A DNA stretch of 64,000 nucleotides from Bactericera cockerelli. Lineage: Eukaryota; Arthropoda; Insecta; Hemiptera; Triozidae. How positions within the stretch are numbered: the first letter of the stretch is position 1; each line of letters begins with the position of its first letter. Shown here one piece after another: positions 49,301-64,000 of this stretch. The stretch spans positions 15,657,880 through 15,721,879 of the forward strand of contig CM044960.1 in NCBI GenBank assembly GCA_024516035.1, given 5' to 3'. Below the pieces are notes generated by a model. It ran no database searches, was not told the DNA's origin, and saw nothing but the letters and a program-made list of their open reading frames with translations. The position numbers and the translations under genes were made by a program.

Positions 49301-50471
49301 CCCATCCTAATCAGGACTTAAATCTAATAGAATTGTTGGCATTAGGAAGGACATCCAGACAAAAAAAAAATGTGCCACAACCAACCAACCTCAACCATGA
49401 GGTTGAACAATGCCAACCCCAAGTGGATTTTGGAAAAGGCAAAGTGAAAGAAGAAGAAGATAAGGATATGAAACTTGTGTTCCTTACCATTGCAATAAGA
49501 AATTTTGACCCATATCTTAGCCTAGTTACAATGCTTAACATGGTGTAATTTATACTGAAAATTTCAGATCAGTTGGAAAAAATTACAGCTTTATTGCAAT
49601 ATGTAATTGTATCCAATTCATAGTCTAACACATTACCTTGCATGATATGGTCAACAACAAAAAAATACAGCAAATTCCAAGCATGTATGAAACATACCCT
49701 GAAAATTTCAGCTCAATTTGACAAAAAATTGTTTTTCCTGAGATTTGAACTCAGGATTCATGCACAGTAGACAAGTGTGCTTTACTGCTCAACCAGGATG
49801 TCTAAATGAACAACATGGAAATTTAGGTGATATATTGAGCTATTTTTGGGGCATCATGTGAATGGTCTGGACAAAATTTCAGTTCTGCAGTTCAAGAGTT
49901 ATGACTCATGAGCTCATTAGAGATGCCATACAGAAAAACGTGGGTTTTTTATCCACATGAACAAAACCCTAAAAATGTTTTTGACCTCCTGTATTTTACT
50001 TTAGCAGAAGAATATAGTTAAAAATAAACTTTATTTTTGAAATCATTATTGTTCTTTTTTTAATCATTATAAAAACACTTACCGCTGAACTTTTTCCAAT
50101 TCTCTTGCTTTGTCATGTTCCTTGGCAAGTTCCAGTAGTTTTCTCTTGTGGTCTCTGTCTCTTTTTTCCCTGTCTGTAAGTTCCTGTTCACTGAACAGAT
50201 ATTCATCATCAAGAATATCTGCTTCTAACTCAGCAACTTTGTCTTCTTTTCTTTTTTCCAAATATTTTCGCCTAGATTCAATACGAAGTTTAGGAATGAT
50301 TTTTTCACGACTTTCAGATTCAAGCTTGAGGCGTTTAGCTGCCTCTTCATAGGCTCGCATGTCTTGTCTAGAGGCAGCAACATTTTTGGTTTTGCCTTTA
50401 TCTTTACTCTTGAGTCTTTCTGAGAATTCATCTCTTTCTTTTCTATCCTCCTCACTGTCACTAGAACCCAT
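46388..50471 (-). CDS. DHX16: DEAH-box pre-mRNA splicing helicase DHX16 (Prp2-like)
   Basis: Three coding exons in transcript order: 50471-50083, 48983-48613 and 48249-46388 (stop TAA), total 873 aa. The family remodels the activated spliceosome before the first catalytic step, in the nucleus. Visible motifs: Walker A GETGSGKTTQ (residues about 249-258), Ia [14 protein letters not shown] (349-352), SAT (381-383), and [13 protein letters not shown] (from about 550). A helicase-associated winged-helix/HA2 and OB-fold tail follows ([24 protein letters not shown]). The N-terminal exon is charged and helical. Human DHX16 is about 1041 aa, so the N-terminus here is shorter. Upstream of ATG 50471 the frame meets TAA, which supports this start, but an AG acceptor lies just before it too. 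The donor after exon 2 reads GTTCGT, a weak site. Convergent with PSMA1; divergent from SRPRB. Confidence 0.95.
48984..50082 (-). other. DHX16 intron 1 with SINE fragments
   Basis: Holds a SINE-C core fragment (49205-49375, +). On minus near 49738-49795 is a tRNA-like B-box relic (GAATCCTGAGTTCAAATCTC). No exon signal. Confidence 0.6.
49205..49375 (+). mobile_element. SINE-C core fragment with a third tail type
   Basis: CCCAGGCTGGGTGACATTAA, then TTCCCAGCAAATGGAGGGTA and AAACCCCCATCCT. The tail is AGGAAGGACATCCAGAC with an A run, unlike the tails at 14545 and 62358. No head. Confidence 0.7.
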
Positions 50472-50915
50472 TTCTGATACTGCAGTATTTTTTTATGTAC
50501 TTGAATCTAGAAATTCTTTTCCTCTGTAAATTAAATAAATAGTTTTTAATTAAAAAGGCATAAAACATTTAAAATAGTCAACTATGTGGTGTAAATTTAT
50601 CTAATTCTTTAAATTATACTACAAAACAACGTACCAAAATCAAAAAAGTTAGGGTTTTTTAAAAAATTGAAAATTTGGCGGGTAATCTTACTTTTTTGAA
50701 ATTTTCATCGAATGCACCCCATTGGACACAGAGGTAATACAGTAGTTGGGGAAAAAATACGCCTTATTACAGATTTCTCTTCAATAGATCTGTGATACAG
50801 ATTGCGTGCTTATGATTTGGAAGATAAACAAATATTTGTGATAAGAATAGAAAAATTTATTAAAATCATTTCATTATTGTAAGTTGTATTTTCAGGTAAT
50901 ATCATTTTATTTACC
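50472..50915. promoter_or_regulatory. Shared DHX16/SRPRB upstream region
   Basis: 444 bp separate the two divergent start codons, so a bidirectional promoter is likely (inference). AT-rich, with no obvious TATA box placed for both genes. It includes CACAGAGGTAATAC at 50727-50740, a motif also found upstream of PSMA1 and downstream of SRPRB. Confidence 0.5.
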
Positions 50916-56709
<5,794 letters not shown>

Positions 56710-56730
<21 letters not shown>

Positions 56731-56880
56731 GTGGCTGGCTAGTGTGTGAGTGGCTGGCCAGTGTGTGAGTGGCTGGCTAGTGTGTGAGTGGCTGGCTAGT
56801 GCAGGAGTGGCTGGCCAGTGTGTGAGTGGCTGGCTAGTGTGTGAGTGGCTGGCTAGTGCAGCAGTGGCTGGCCAGTGTGT
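56710..56880 (+). repeat. 19-bp minisatellite spanning the SRPRB stop codon
   Basis: Nine tandem copies of GAGTGGCTGGCYAGTGTGT-like units (9 x 19 = 171 bp). The first copy encodes the last residues EWLASV and reaches into the stop codon. Two units read ...TGCAG instead of ...TGTGT. The rest is 3' UTR. Confidence 0.95.
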
Positions 56881-57416
56881 GAATCTTAAGTGAGAAGCTT
56901 GTAAATACGCCGAGGCAAGTCTGTATATTAGAGTGAAAATGTATGAATTCTTCAGTAATGGAAAGTCTATAGAAAAAATAACATTACAAATTTGAATTTA
57001 TTATTTCTATTAGATAATGTCACTCTATAATTTTTTTATCGCCAAGACCTTGTTGTATCTACTGAAAGCATAGCAAATATACAGATTCAACCCCTATTAA
57101 GATAAAATTAATTTCAAGAAGCTTGTAAAAAAAGGTAATTACGAGTAGTTCGTTTATTAAATAGAAGATTTTTAGAAAAGAACGATTTTTGAAAATCTGA
57201 AAGATTGTTTACTCAAGTTATCTGTACCTATTTTCTTAGTTAGTTTAAAATTGATTCTTCTTTTTTCAAATTTACTGCGATATAATAGGCCTGTCGTTGG
57301 TGCCGGATTCTTTATATCGTAGCTTTAGAGGTGATTATTTTGTAAATATATTTTTTTCTTATTGTACAAAATCAAAAAAATTAACTACTTAATCATTTCT
57401 TCTTCTTAATCTCAGT

Positions 57417-57678
57417 GGGCCAGCGTCGATGGCGCGTTGAATGCAACAGTTCTCGTAGGATCACCGAAGTTAAGCAACGTCCAGCGAGGTGAATACTTCG
57501 TGATGCTGGCATTCCGGCCCAACCCAGGCTGGGTGAGGTCAATGTGGGTAGCAGGTTTGTACGTTCCCTGCGAATGAGAGGGCAAATAATACCAAGATAA
57601 AGGCTACGATTGCTATCTTCAGTTATAAAGAACTTGAAGAACTTGGTGCCCAATCATAATTCATAGATACTACTACTA
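57417..57678 (+). mobile_element. 5S rRNA-headed SINE-C, full length
   Basis: The head contains GATCACCGAAGTTAAGCAAC and GTCCAGCGAGG, matching conserved 5S rRNA sequence, from GCCAGCGTCGATGGC on. It runs straight into the SINE-C core (CCCAGGCTGGGTGAGG), then (TAC)n. Flanked by a 12-bp duplication CTTAATCTCAGT (57405-57416, 57679-57690). Confidence 0.9.
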
Positions 57679-57699
57679 CTTAATCTCAGTAGTTCACAA

Positions 57700-58990
57700 G
57701 TTGAGTTAAATATGATTTCTTAGTTGAATCAAGAGCCTCACTAATTTTGTGGAGAGCGCAGCATTCATTACAATGTAACTCCTATTGCGGAATGAATAGA
57801 CGTCTTTGTAATACCTCTGTGGCGCTAAGTCTCGATTTTGCGTATTTTTTTAAATGGGGAAACTGAAATGCATAAATCACGACTTAAGATCTCGATTTTT
57901 TCCATTAAATTTACCCCTATAATTTTCAAAATCCTTTAGATTATTTTCATTGTACTGTGGTAATGCGGCCACTGGTCGTTACTCGTCATGAGTTTACCCA
58001 GAACATCCAGAGTAGAAAATTTTCTGCTTTAGTAGTTTATGTTTGTGCGACAATGTGGCTAGGTTCAGCGATAATCAATAATACATTATGGAATTTTTTT
58101 CGACGGTATAATTTTCAATTTACTTTTAGCCCTAATCTAAACTATAAAAGAAATTTACATTAATTTATTATTTTATTTGTAATCAACAGAACTTGGAACC
58201 GGCTGGACCAACATGACTCCCAGCGTGGTACTCGAAAAGAATTTTAAACATTCCAAATAGGACGCCTTTACTTAGAGCGGTGTTGGCCAAGGGCACAAAC
58301 CTCAACGGCATAAAAAGTGCCGGGTTTTAGATAGGTATGTTTAAATAAACTACCTGCCGTTGAATACGAGTATTAAAAAAAATAGATCAGTTCGTTATGT
58401 AAGATGTGATTCTTTTTTATACATACAGTAAAACTTTTGATTAATATATTTTGAAAGAAAGAACAATATATTCAATGCAGGTATAATACAAGAAAAATTG
58501 AATTTTAATAATGAATTAAAGTGAAATAAGTTATTTTACAAATCGATATTAATTTTACTAATCTCTTTCCATGTTTAATCATGCTCATCTTGATACTTAT
58601 TGTGCTTCTCCTCCAAGATACCTTTGAAAGCCATTCTCCAAGGACCACTTTCATAAGCTATGTGGTGAGGTCACAATCCGTCTACAAGAGCAATATTATG
58701 AACTTGGTGGTCAGAATAGTTGTTTTTGTCATTGTTTTCTTGGTCTTTACCCCTGTAAAATGTAACAGATTCAGTGTGTTGTCTCAAGTTCGACGTCCAA
58801 TTTTTAAGATATTTTATATAATATTAACTATGAATTCATGTATTAACATAAATGAATACATGTGTGAATGAATGAGTGAATAAATGAGCATACCAGTTAT
58901 TGCTTGATTGTTATAATATATAACTTTCAAGTGTAGGTATTTGAAGAAAAAAAAAAAAAAACTTTTTACACTTGTTGGAGAATGAGAAGG
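57700..58990. other. Intergenic between SRPRB and the cathepsin gene
   Basis: 57786-57845 (minus) repeats the CACAGAGGTATTAC segment found upstream of PSMA1. 57955-58025 (minus) is a SINE-D piece. The 96-aa frame at 58581-58871 shows no family resemblance. The left part of this stretch should include the cathepsin 3' UTR. Confidence 0.45.
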
Positions 58991-58993
58991 TGT

Positions 58994-61380
58994 CTACAAC
59001 TTGAGGAACTGCGGGTACCCTGCGTTGAAACCCATCTCCACATCGCACTCATTCTCCCCCCTCAGAATCTTGAACGTGCCGTGGTCCCCCCAGTGATCGT
59101 TCCAGGAGTTAGCCACCAGCCAGTAGGGGATGTCGTCCTCCACCCCCCAGCCCAGCACACGCACAGCATGCAGACCCACCGTCTTGCCGAAGTTGTGCTG
59201 GTACACGCCTGGAATAGGAAATGGCGTAGATTTATACTAATAATAATATCGTCTTATTTATACTCCCCATCTTCTTCACAGTTTTTAACTTTGAAGACGG
59301 GTATACCTTCCTATTATTTTTTATTGTAATAATTTATCTTTGTCAAATAAATGGAAATGTTGTTTAAAAAAAAAAAAAAGATATACAGGGTGCGGCGCGG
59401 TTATGTTTTTGAATATTCGATTAAAAAAAGGCTGTCAGTCTTACCTGATGCTTGTTGTTGAATTATCATCTAGAAATATGTAAGTTTTGATTTTATCTGG
59501 TTTTAAAGAGTATACCATTCATATGACGACCGGAATTGTCGATACACTGCTGAAGGCGATTTCTAAATGCTGAAGGCGATTTCTAAAGTCGATTTCGCTC
59601 TACTTTTTCCCACATTGCGACAGGTATACGGCCTATTTCACGGCGAATATTGTATTTTAACTCTTCAAGTGTTCTTGGACGATCATTGTAAACTTTCGAT
59701 TTGAGGTAACCCCACAAGAAAAAATCACAGGGAGCTAAATCCGGGGATCGCGCTGGCCAAGGAAGGTCACCTCTTAAACAAATCAAACGCCCTGGGAACA
59801 TTTCACGTAAAAAAGCCATAGAAATTCCCGCTGTGTGAGCTGTTGCCCTGTCTTGTTGAAAATAGACGTTTTGCAGGTCCATAATTTCAAGTTCTGGGGC
59901 GAAAAATTTCCATAATTTCAAGCTGAGCGCCTAGGTGACCGCAATATCGCCTCACGTACTCGTTCAACGTTTTCGGGGGTTGACACAGTCTTTTCTGGCC
60001 CTTTTCTCTTCTGAACACAACTAGCAGTCTCCCGAAAATTGGTCACCCGCCTTAGTATCGACTTACGACAGGGAACCGGATCAGTAGGACTCACACCATA
60101 ACGTATACGAAACTCCCGCTGCACTGCTACGATACACTTGTTTTTCGAAAAATAACTCTCCACGCAATGAGCTTTCTGTATGTTTTGATAAAATCATTTT
60201 GACAACTGGGCTAAATTGAATCGAAAAAATTAGTAGTTTGTGCATCTTCTAATTTTGTTTGAACTTGTCTAATTAGAAGTGCGGCTTCACACTGGGCGAT
60301 TCAAAATGGGACATAACCGCGCCGCACCCTGTATATGTACCTATGTACCTGATTGTACGTCAACATTTATGTTCCTTACTCGCAGTAGCATCTATTTAAA
60401 GGAATTTAAATAATGAATTCAATTGGACATTAGCCATTTGGTTGTGTATAAAGTTGTCGCTGTAGTCCTTCATTCCTCCGTTAGTGAGGAAGAAATTTTA
60501 CTTGAACATTAATGGTTTGTGTCAAATGCAATTCTTGTTCGATTCGTTTCTGTTCCGGTTTTCATAATAGAAAGTCAAATTATACTGGGCTTAATAGCTT
60601 TATGTTTTTTTCTTATTGTATTTTATAGGTATTATTATTATTATCATCTATTGACCATTTATCATTATAATTAGACGAAGAAATTTCCTCAGGCTAGTTA
60701 CTTACCTGATTTGTACTGTAGGAAGTCTTCGTACACATCGTAAATAGCAACCAAAGGTCCATGCTCGTAGATTTGTTTCATTGCGTTGCATCGGGGCACC
60801 ATATGAGCTTTCTTTCCTGCAACAAACAAAATAATATAGTTTTAAAAAATTAAGGAGAAAGTAAAAAGACTTTTTGTAATAGATTTGTGCAACTCAAGTT
60901 TGAGTATTGTTTCAAATGAGGATATGTAAGAAATAACTCAAACTTGTGAATCTGATCTGTCTATTAACTGTTCCCTTAATTTTTAGTCTAGTCTAGACTC
61001 ACCCAATTTACCGACCTCAGTGGCTTGACCGATAAGGTGGAGGACTGGTAATCTGGAGGTCGTTGGTTTGAGTCCCAAAGATTATTATTATAGTGAGCTT
61101 TATTAGGTAGAACAAAAATATATACATATTATACATATGTATACTAAAATAGAATGAAATTATAGAGAAAAACAATAAGATTAAGCAAAGATACAAGAAC
61201 GAAAATTTGATAACTAAGTTTTTTACCCTGTTTAAGATCAAACTTGTACGTGGCTTCATAGGCTGGGTTCCAGCAGCTCTGCTTGCACTCCGGTGTTGGC
61301 AGTTTGCCGAGGGTGGTACAGTTGGGCAGGGGACCAGTGGTATGGTGCTCGCATGGAGGAAGTGTGAATGGTTGGCAACC
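58994..61380 (-). CDS. Cathepsin B-like cysteine protease, last three exons (partial)
   Basis: Exons in transcript order: 61380-61227, 60816-60706, 59208-58994 (stop TAG); about 159 residues. Phases agree at both junctions. The first visible exon encodes the occluding loop, [16 protein letters not shown], with the paired histidines that give cathepsin B its dipeptidyl-carboxypeptidase activity. The second encodes [20 protein letters not shown], leading to KSG. The third has the active-site His in [11 protein letters not shown] (usual GGHAIR) and the Asn in [14 protein letters not shown]. Propeptide and catalytic-Cys exons must lie upstream, beyond 61380; I found none up to 64000. Lysosomal or secreted digestive protease (family knowledge). 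Introns carry a mariner and a pogo-like element. Confidence 0.93.
59265..59378 (+). mobile_element. Retroelement 3' tail with poly(A)
   Basis: CCATCTTCTTCACAGTTTTT, then AACTTTGAAGACGGGTATAC, ending in A12 or more. Second copy of the sequence nested at 55174-55290. It abuts the mariner element. Confidence 0.75.
59389..60338 (-). mobile_element. Internally deleted DD41D (rosa-like) mariner
   Basis: Termini ACAGGGTGCGGCGCGGTTAT are inverted at both ends, flanked by TA. Minus frame 60163-59918 gives an N-terminal helix-turn-helix part ([25 protein letters not shown]). Frame 59921-59583 gives the C-terminal catalytic part with [11 protein letters not shown] and [21 protein letters not shown] count 41 residues between the QQD aspartate and the PCD aspartate, which fits DD41D elements. 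The segment with the first catalytic aspartate is missing and the two frames do not join, so it is dead. Confidence 0.85.
61010..61083 (+). mobile_element. SINE-B head fragment
   Basis: ACCGACCTCAGTGGCTTGAC, CGATAAGGTGGAGGACTGG and GGTTTGAGTCCC, then (ATT)n. Lies in the cathepsin intron between 60817 and 61226. Confidence 0.7.
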
Positions 61381-61443
61381 CTGAGAAATTTGTAATTTAT
61401 CTGCATTAATAATTGTACATGTACATTGTACATAGTAGGTATA

Positions 61444-63155
61444 GGGTCAAGGGGGGTAATTACGAACAGTGGTCATTGTACCTAAACAGGATAAGATATT
61501 TCGAATCTGGTGGTTGAATACTATTATTTTGTATTGTTTTTACAGGTTGAACACGAGTTTTCGATAGTATTTATTTTCAGTTGTAGTTAGTAAGCTAGTG
61601 AAAATAGATCTATCAAGAAATTTGATTTTGAAGTTTTTGATTTTTTTTTTAAATTTTTTTTAGGTATGTGTTACTTGAATTTTTATCATTATTTTACTTT
61701 TATTTATTGATAAACATGTTTTTGATTATTATTTTACAAAAATAATTGTTTTAACCATTTTTTAAGTTATAGTTTTTGGGTGTTCTTAATTACACCTGCA
61801 TTTTTTTGCTATGGGGTAATTACGAACGCATATTTTGGGTGTTTGTTTTACCCTATAACTTTTTTTGTATTAATCAAAACGCTCAGAATGCCCAGGAACT
61901 ACAAGATGAAGAAACCACCCCCTTTGTATACAGAAGCACAAATGATATCTGCTATCGTAGATGTTTTTAATGGCAACCTGTCTGTCAGAAGAGGAACGGC
62001 AGTGTTTTGAGATTCCGCAAAGCAAAGTAGAATTTTCCAAACGTGAGGCTCAAAATCCTGAAATACTGAGAGGTTGTAAGAAGTACCAAGATATTAATAC
62101 CCTAATGTATTGGACCCAATGAAGGTATTTGTGTACTTGAACATAGCAAAAGAAAGGATGAAAAATGAAAGTGTAGAAAACGAAAAGAAATATAGGGGAA
62201 ACAGTTTCAAAAATGAAGGTAGAAGAAGACAAATCTGAGATTGACAATAACCTAGAAACTATTGATAAGACCAAAATCTGTAAAAAATTTAAAAAAATAT
62301 ATATAACACCTTTCAAAAGCTCTCATAATTAACTATTACTATTATATGCTTTTATTACCAGCCTCCGTGGCGTAACGGTTGTGACTAGTGCCCGTAGTCC
62401 AGAGATCCTTAGTTCGATTCCCGGTTGGAGCAAACTTTTCGCACAGAAAATTCTGTCCCCTCCAAACATGTGAGGCTGGCGATTCCGGCCCCACCCAGGC
62501 TGGGTGATGATAATGTGGGTAGCTAGTACGATTCCCAGCGAATGGAGGGTGAAACCCCCGTCCTGTCTACCTCAAGTCAGGACGTTAAAACCAAATAGAA
62601 TCAATGGACATGAAAGGAGCCTAGACATTGGATCTGGGCGTTCATATAATCCTCTCACCACCGTGATTTAGGTAATATCTATACCTATCTCACGGACACG
62701 GAATTATTATTATTACTATTATTTGCAAGATAGAGATACCCTATTTGATAAGAGCTGACTACCTTCGTGGTTAGGATTCAAACCCCTATCCTGTGTGTCC
62801 ATAAACTTTGCATATTGTCATACAGGTGGCTAAAGACACAAAGTACAATTTCGGTGTATTATTTGTACATAAAAAGCACATATTGCCATTAAAAATTTCG
62901 TTTTTAATATTGTATAATGTGTTCGCATTTACCCCCGCCTGACGGGGGGAAATGCGAACAGGCGGGGGTAAATAAGAACACCACTAAACAGATACTACAG
63001 TATGCACAAAACTATCGATAATGCACCATTATAATGCTGAATAAGTCTATATACCAAAGAAATTACAAGACATGGATTTTACAAAAACATCTCAGGGTTA
63101 CAGCAATGTTTGTAAAATATAGCTCAAAATCGTTCTTAATTACCCCCCTTGACCC
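61444..63155 (+). mobile_element. Decayed pogo-like DNA transposon
   Basis: Inverted ends GGGTCAAGGGGGGTAATTAC (25 of 26 bp match including the flanking TA), with TA on each side. At 61888-62007 a frame starts MPRNYKMKKPPPLYTEAQMI and continues through NGNLSVRRGTAVF, resembling the psq-type helix-turn-helix that opens pogo/Tigger transposases. It then frameshifts. The catalytic part is not recognisable, and a SINE sits at 62358-62715. Six copies of a GGGGGTAATTACGAAC-type motif are spread through it. Confidence 0.75.
62358..62715 (+). mobile_element. SINE-C with tRNA-like head, long tail
   Basis: CCAGCCTCCGTGGCGTAACGG, then CCTTAGTTCGATTCCCGG (B-box), core CCCAGGCTGGGTGATG and CCCAGCGAATGGAGGG. 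The tail is AAAGGAGCCTAGACATTGG, then CACGGACACGGAATTATTAT. The tail matches 63745-64000. Confidence 0.9.
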
Positions 63156-63339
63156 TAATAGGTAACACATATTTAATGCGACTACCCCATACTAAGGGGA
63201 TTTTCATTACCATATTCATAGTTGTTGCCCGTACGATTCAAGTTGAATATACTCGTACTCAATCAAGTTGTTGGTGATATAACCTATTCTAACCTAACTC
63301 GAATGTTTCCTGGCCCATTTACTGTTCTATGAAGTCTAA

Positions 63340-63560
63340 CATAGATGGACAAAACGAGTGACAGAATGTTACCCCAGAGAAGGAAAAAAAGGAAAAGGAC
63401 ATCCACCAACGAAATGCGATGTCGCAATAAGAAAAACATATATATATATAAAAAAAAAAAGAACACAATACTTCCGATTTCTAAAATTGGAAATTTATCG
63501 AAAGAAATAGAGAGTAATAAATGGATTACAAAAGCTCAAGACAGAGAAGGATGACGGTCA
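63340..63560 (+). pseudogene. LINE ORF2 C-terminal relic
   Basis: A frame near 63350 reads WTKRVTECYPREGKKGKGHP, then frame 63510-63555 reads WITKAQDREGW. Both are typical of the tail of insect LINE ORF2 proteins (…RVTEWYPREGKRGRGRPP…AQDRxxW…). An (AT)n plus poly(A) stretch separates them, so it is broken. Confidence 0.55.
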
Positions 63561-63744
63561 TGCGATCTGCAACACTAGAGAGACCAACTGAAGTGTTGAT
63601 ATCACAGATCCATACAGTGATACAATGATGAACTCAAACATTAAAACTAGGTTCTACATCATTACTTTTTAAAAGCCTACAATGTTCGTTGTTAAGAGTG
63701 CATCTGGGCGTCCAAGGGTCCAATACCCGAATCAATCCTTCCAC

Positions 63745-64000
63745 CATCATGACATAATAATAATAATTCCGTGTCCGTGAGATAGGTATTGATACCTAAA
63801 TCACGGTGGTGAGAGGATTATATGGACGCCCAGATCCAATGTCTAGGCTCCTTTCATGTCCATTGATTCTATTTGGTTTTAACGTCCTGACTTGAGGTAG
63901 ACAGGACGGGGGTTTTACCCTCCATTCGCTGGGAATCGTACCAGCTACCCACATTAACCTCACCCAGCCTGGGTAGGGCCGGTATTGCCAGCCTCACATG
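63745..64000 (-). mobile_element. SINE-C copy running off the window
   Basis: On minus: CATGTGAGGCTGGCAATACC, core CTACCCAGGCTGGGTGAGG, CCCGTCCTGTCTACCTCAAG and the tail with ATTCCGTGTCC reversed. Closely similar to 62358-62715 in opposite orientation. Its head would lie past 64000. Confidence 0.85.

Noticed and set aside
46388..50471. DHX16 as an N-terminally truncated pseudogene
   Set aside because: It is shorter than human DHX16, but all helicase motifs are intact and an in-frame stop lies upstream of the ATG. The N-terminal region is known to vary in this family.
57417..57500. Functional 5S rRNA gene
   Set aside because: Only partly matches 5S, the 3' half is incomplete, and it is fused to a SINE core within one target-duplicated unit.
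58581..58871. 96-aa hydrophobic open frame on +
   Set aside because: No signal, domain or splice context I can support. It lies in AT-rich DNA where such frames arise by chance.

Overview
This is a window of repeat-laden animal nuclear DNA, most likely from an insect. Genes are split by GT-AG introns, there are no bacterial-style operons, and the Ras-association gene has the tripartite layout of insect Meru. The mix of non-LTR retrotransposons, tRNA- and 5S-derived SINEs, rosa-like mariner, pogo-like elements and Helitrons fits an insect with a large genome. I lean towards a hemipteran, but the sequence does not prove it.

Positions 1-27,000 hold no gene I can recognise. They contain AT-rich unique sequence, long (CT)n/(GA)n tracts, a 1.1 kb pyrimidine minisatellite (12.6-13.7 kb), degenerate tandem repeats (11.5 and 24.1 kb), scattered SINE and LINE tails, and a near-perfect 459-bp hairpin (11930-12388).

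From 27 to 35 kb lies a RASSF9/10 (Meru-like) gene on +, in three coding exons. From 35.6 to 40.2 kb are two large inverted-repeat elements side by side; the second has been split by a 5'-truncated LINE.

The gene-dense block is 41.6-56.9 kb: PSMA1 (proteasome alpha-6/alpha1, +), DHX16 (spliceosomal DEAH helicase, -, convergent with PSMA1), then SRPRB (signal-recognition-particle receptor beta, +), which is head-to-head with DHX16. An intact, intronless DPM1 (dolichol-phosphate mannose synthase) sits inside SRPRB intron 1 on the same strand. SRPRB and DPM1 both serve the endoplasmic reticulum (protein targeting; mannose donor for N-glycans and GPI anchors). PSMA1 and DHX16 are housekeeping genes.

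At 59.0-61.4 kb are the last three exons of a cathepsin B-like protease (-). Its introns carry a decayed DD41D mariner and a pogo-like element, which itself holds a SINE.

The strongest non-gene signals are: (i) the 459-bp hairpin without target-site duplication; (ii) two SINEs bracketing SRPRB intron 3, one with its target duplication lying on the 5' splice site and the other in the 3' splice-site tract; (iii) a modular SINE group in which tRNA-like and 5S-rRNA-like heads are joined to one shared core; (iv) elements carrying their own reiterated motif (GGGGGTAATTACGAAC in one, GGCATAGTTGACTATGCC in another), which look like transposase-binding arrays; (v) a 19-bp minisatellite grown from the stop-codon region of SRPRB. 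Exon boundaries were placed by eye from protein similarity and splice consensus.
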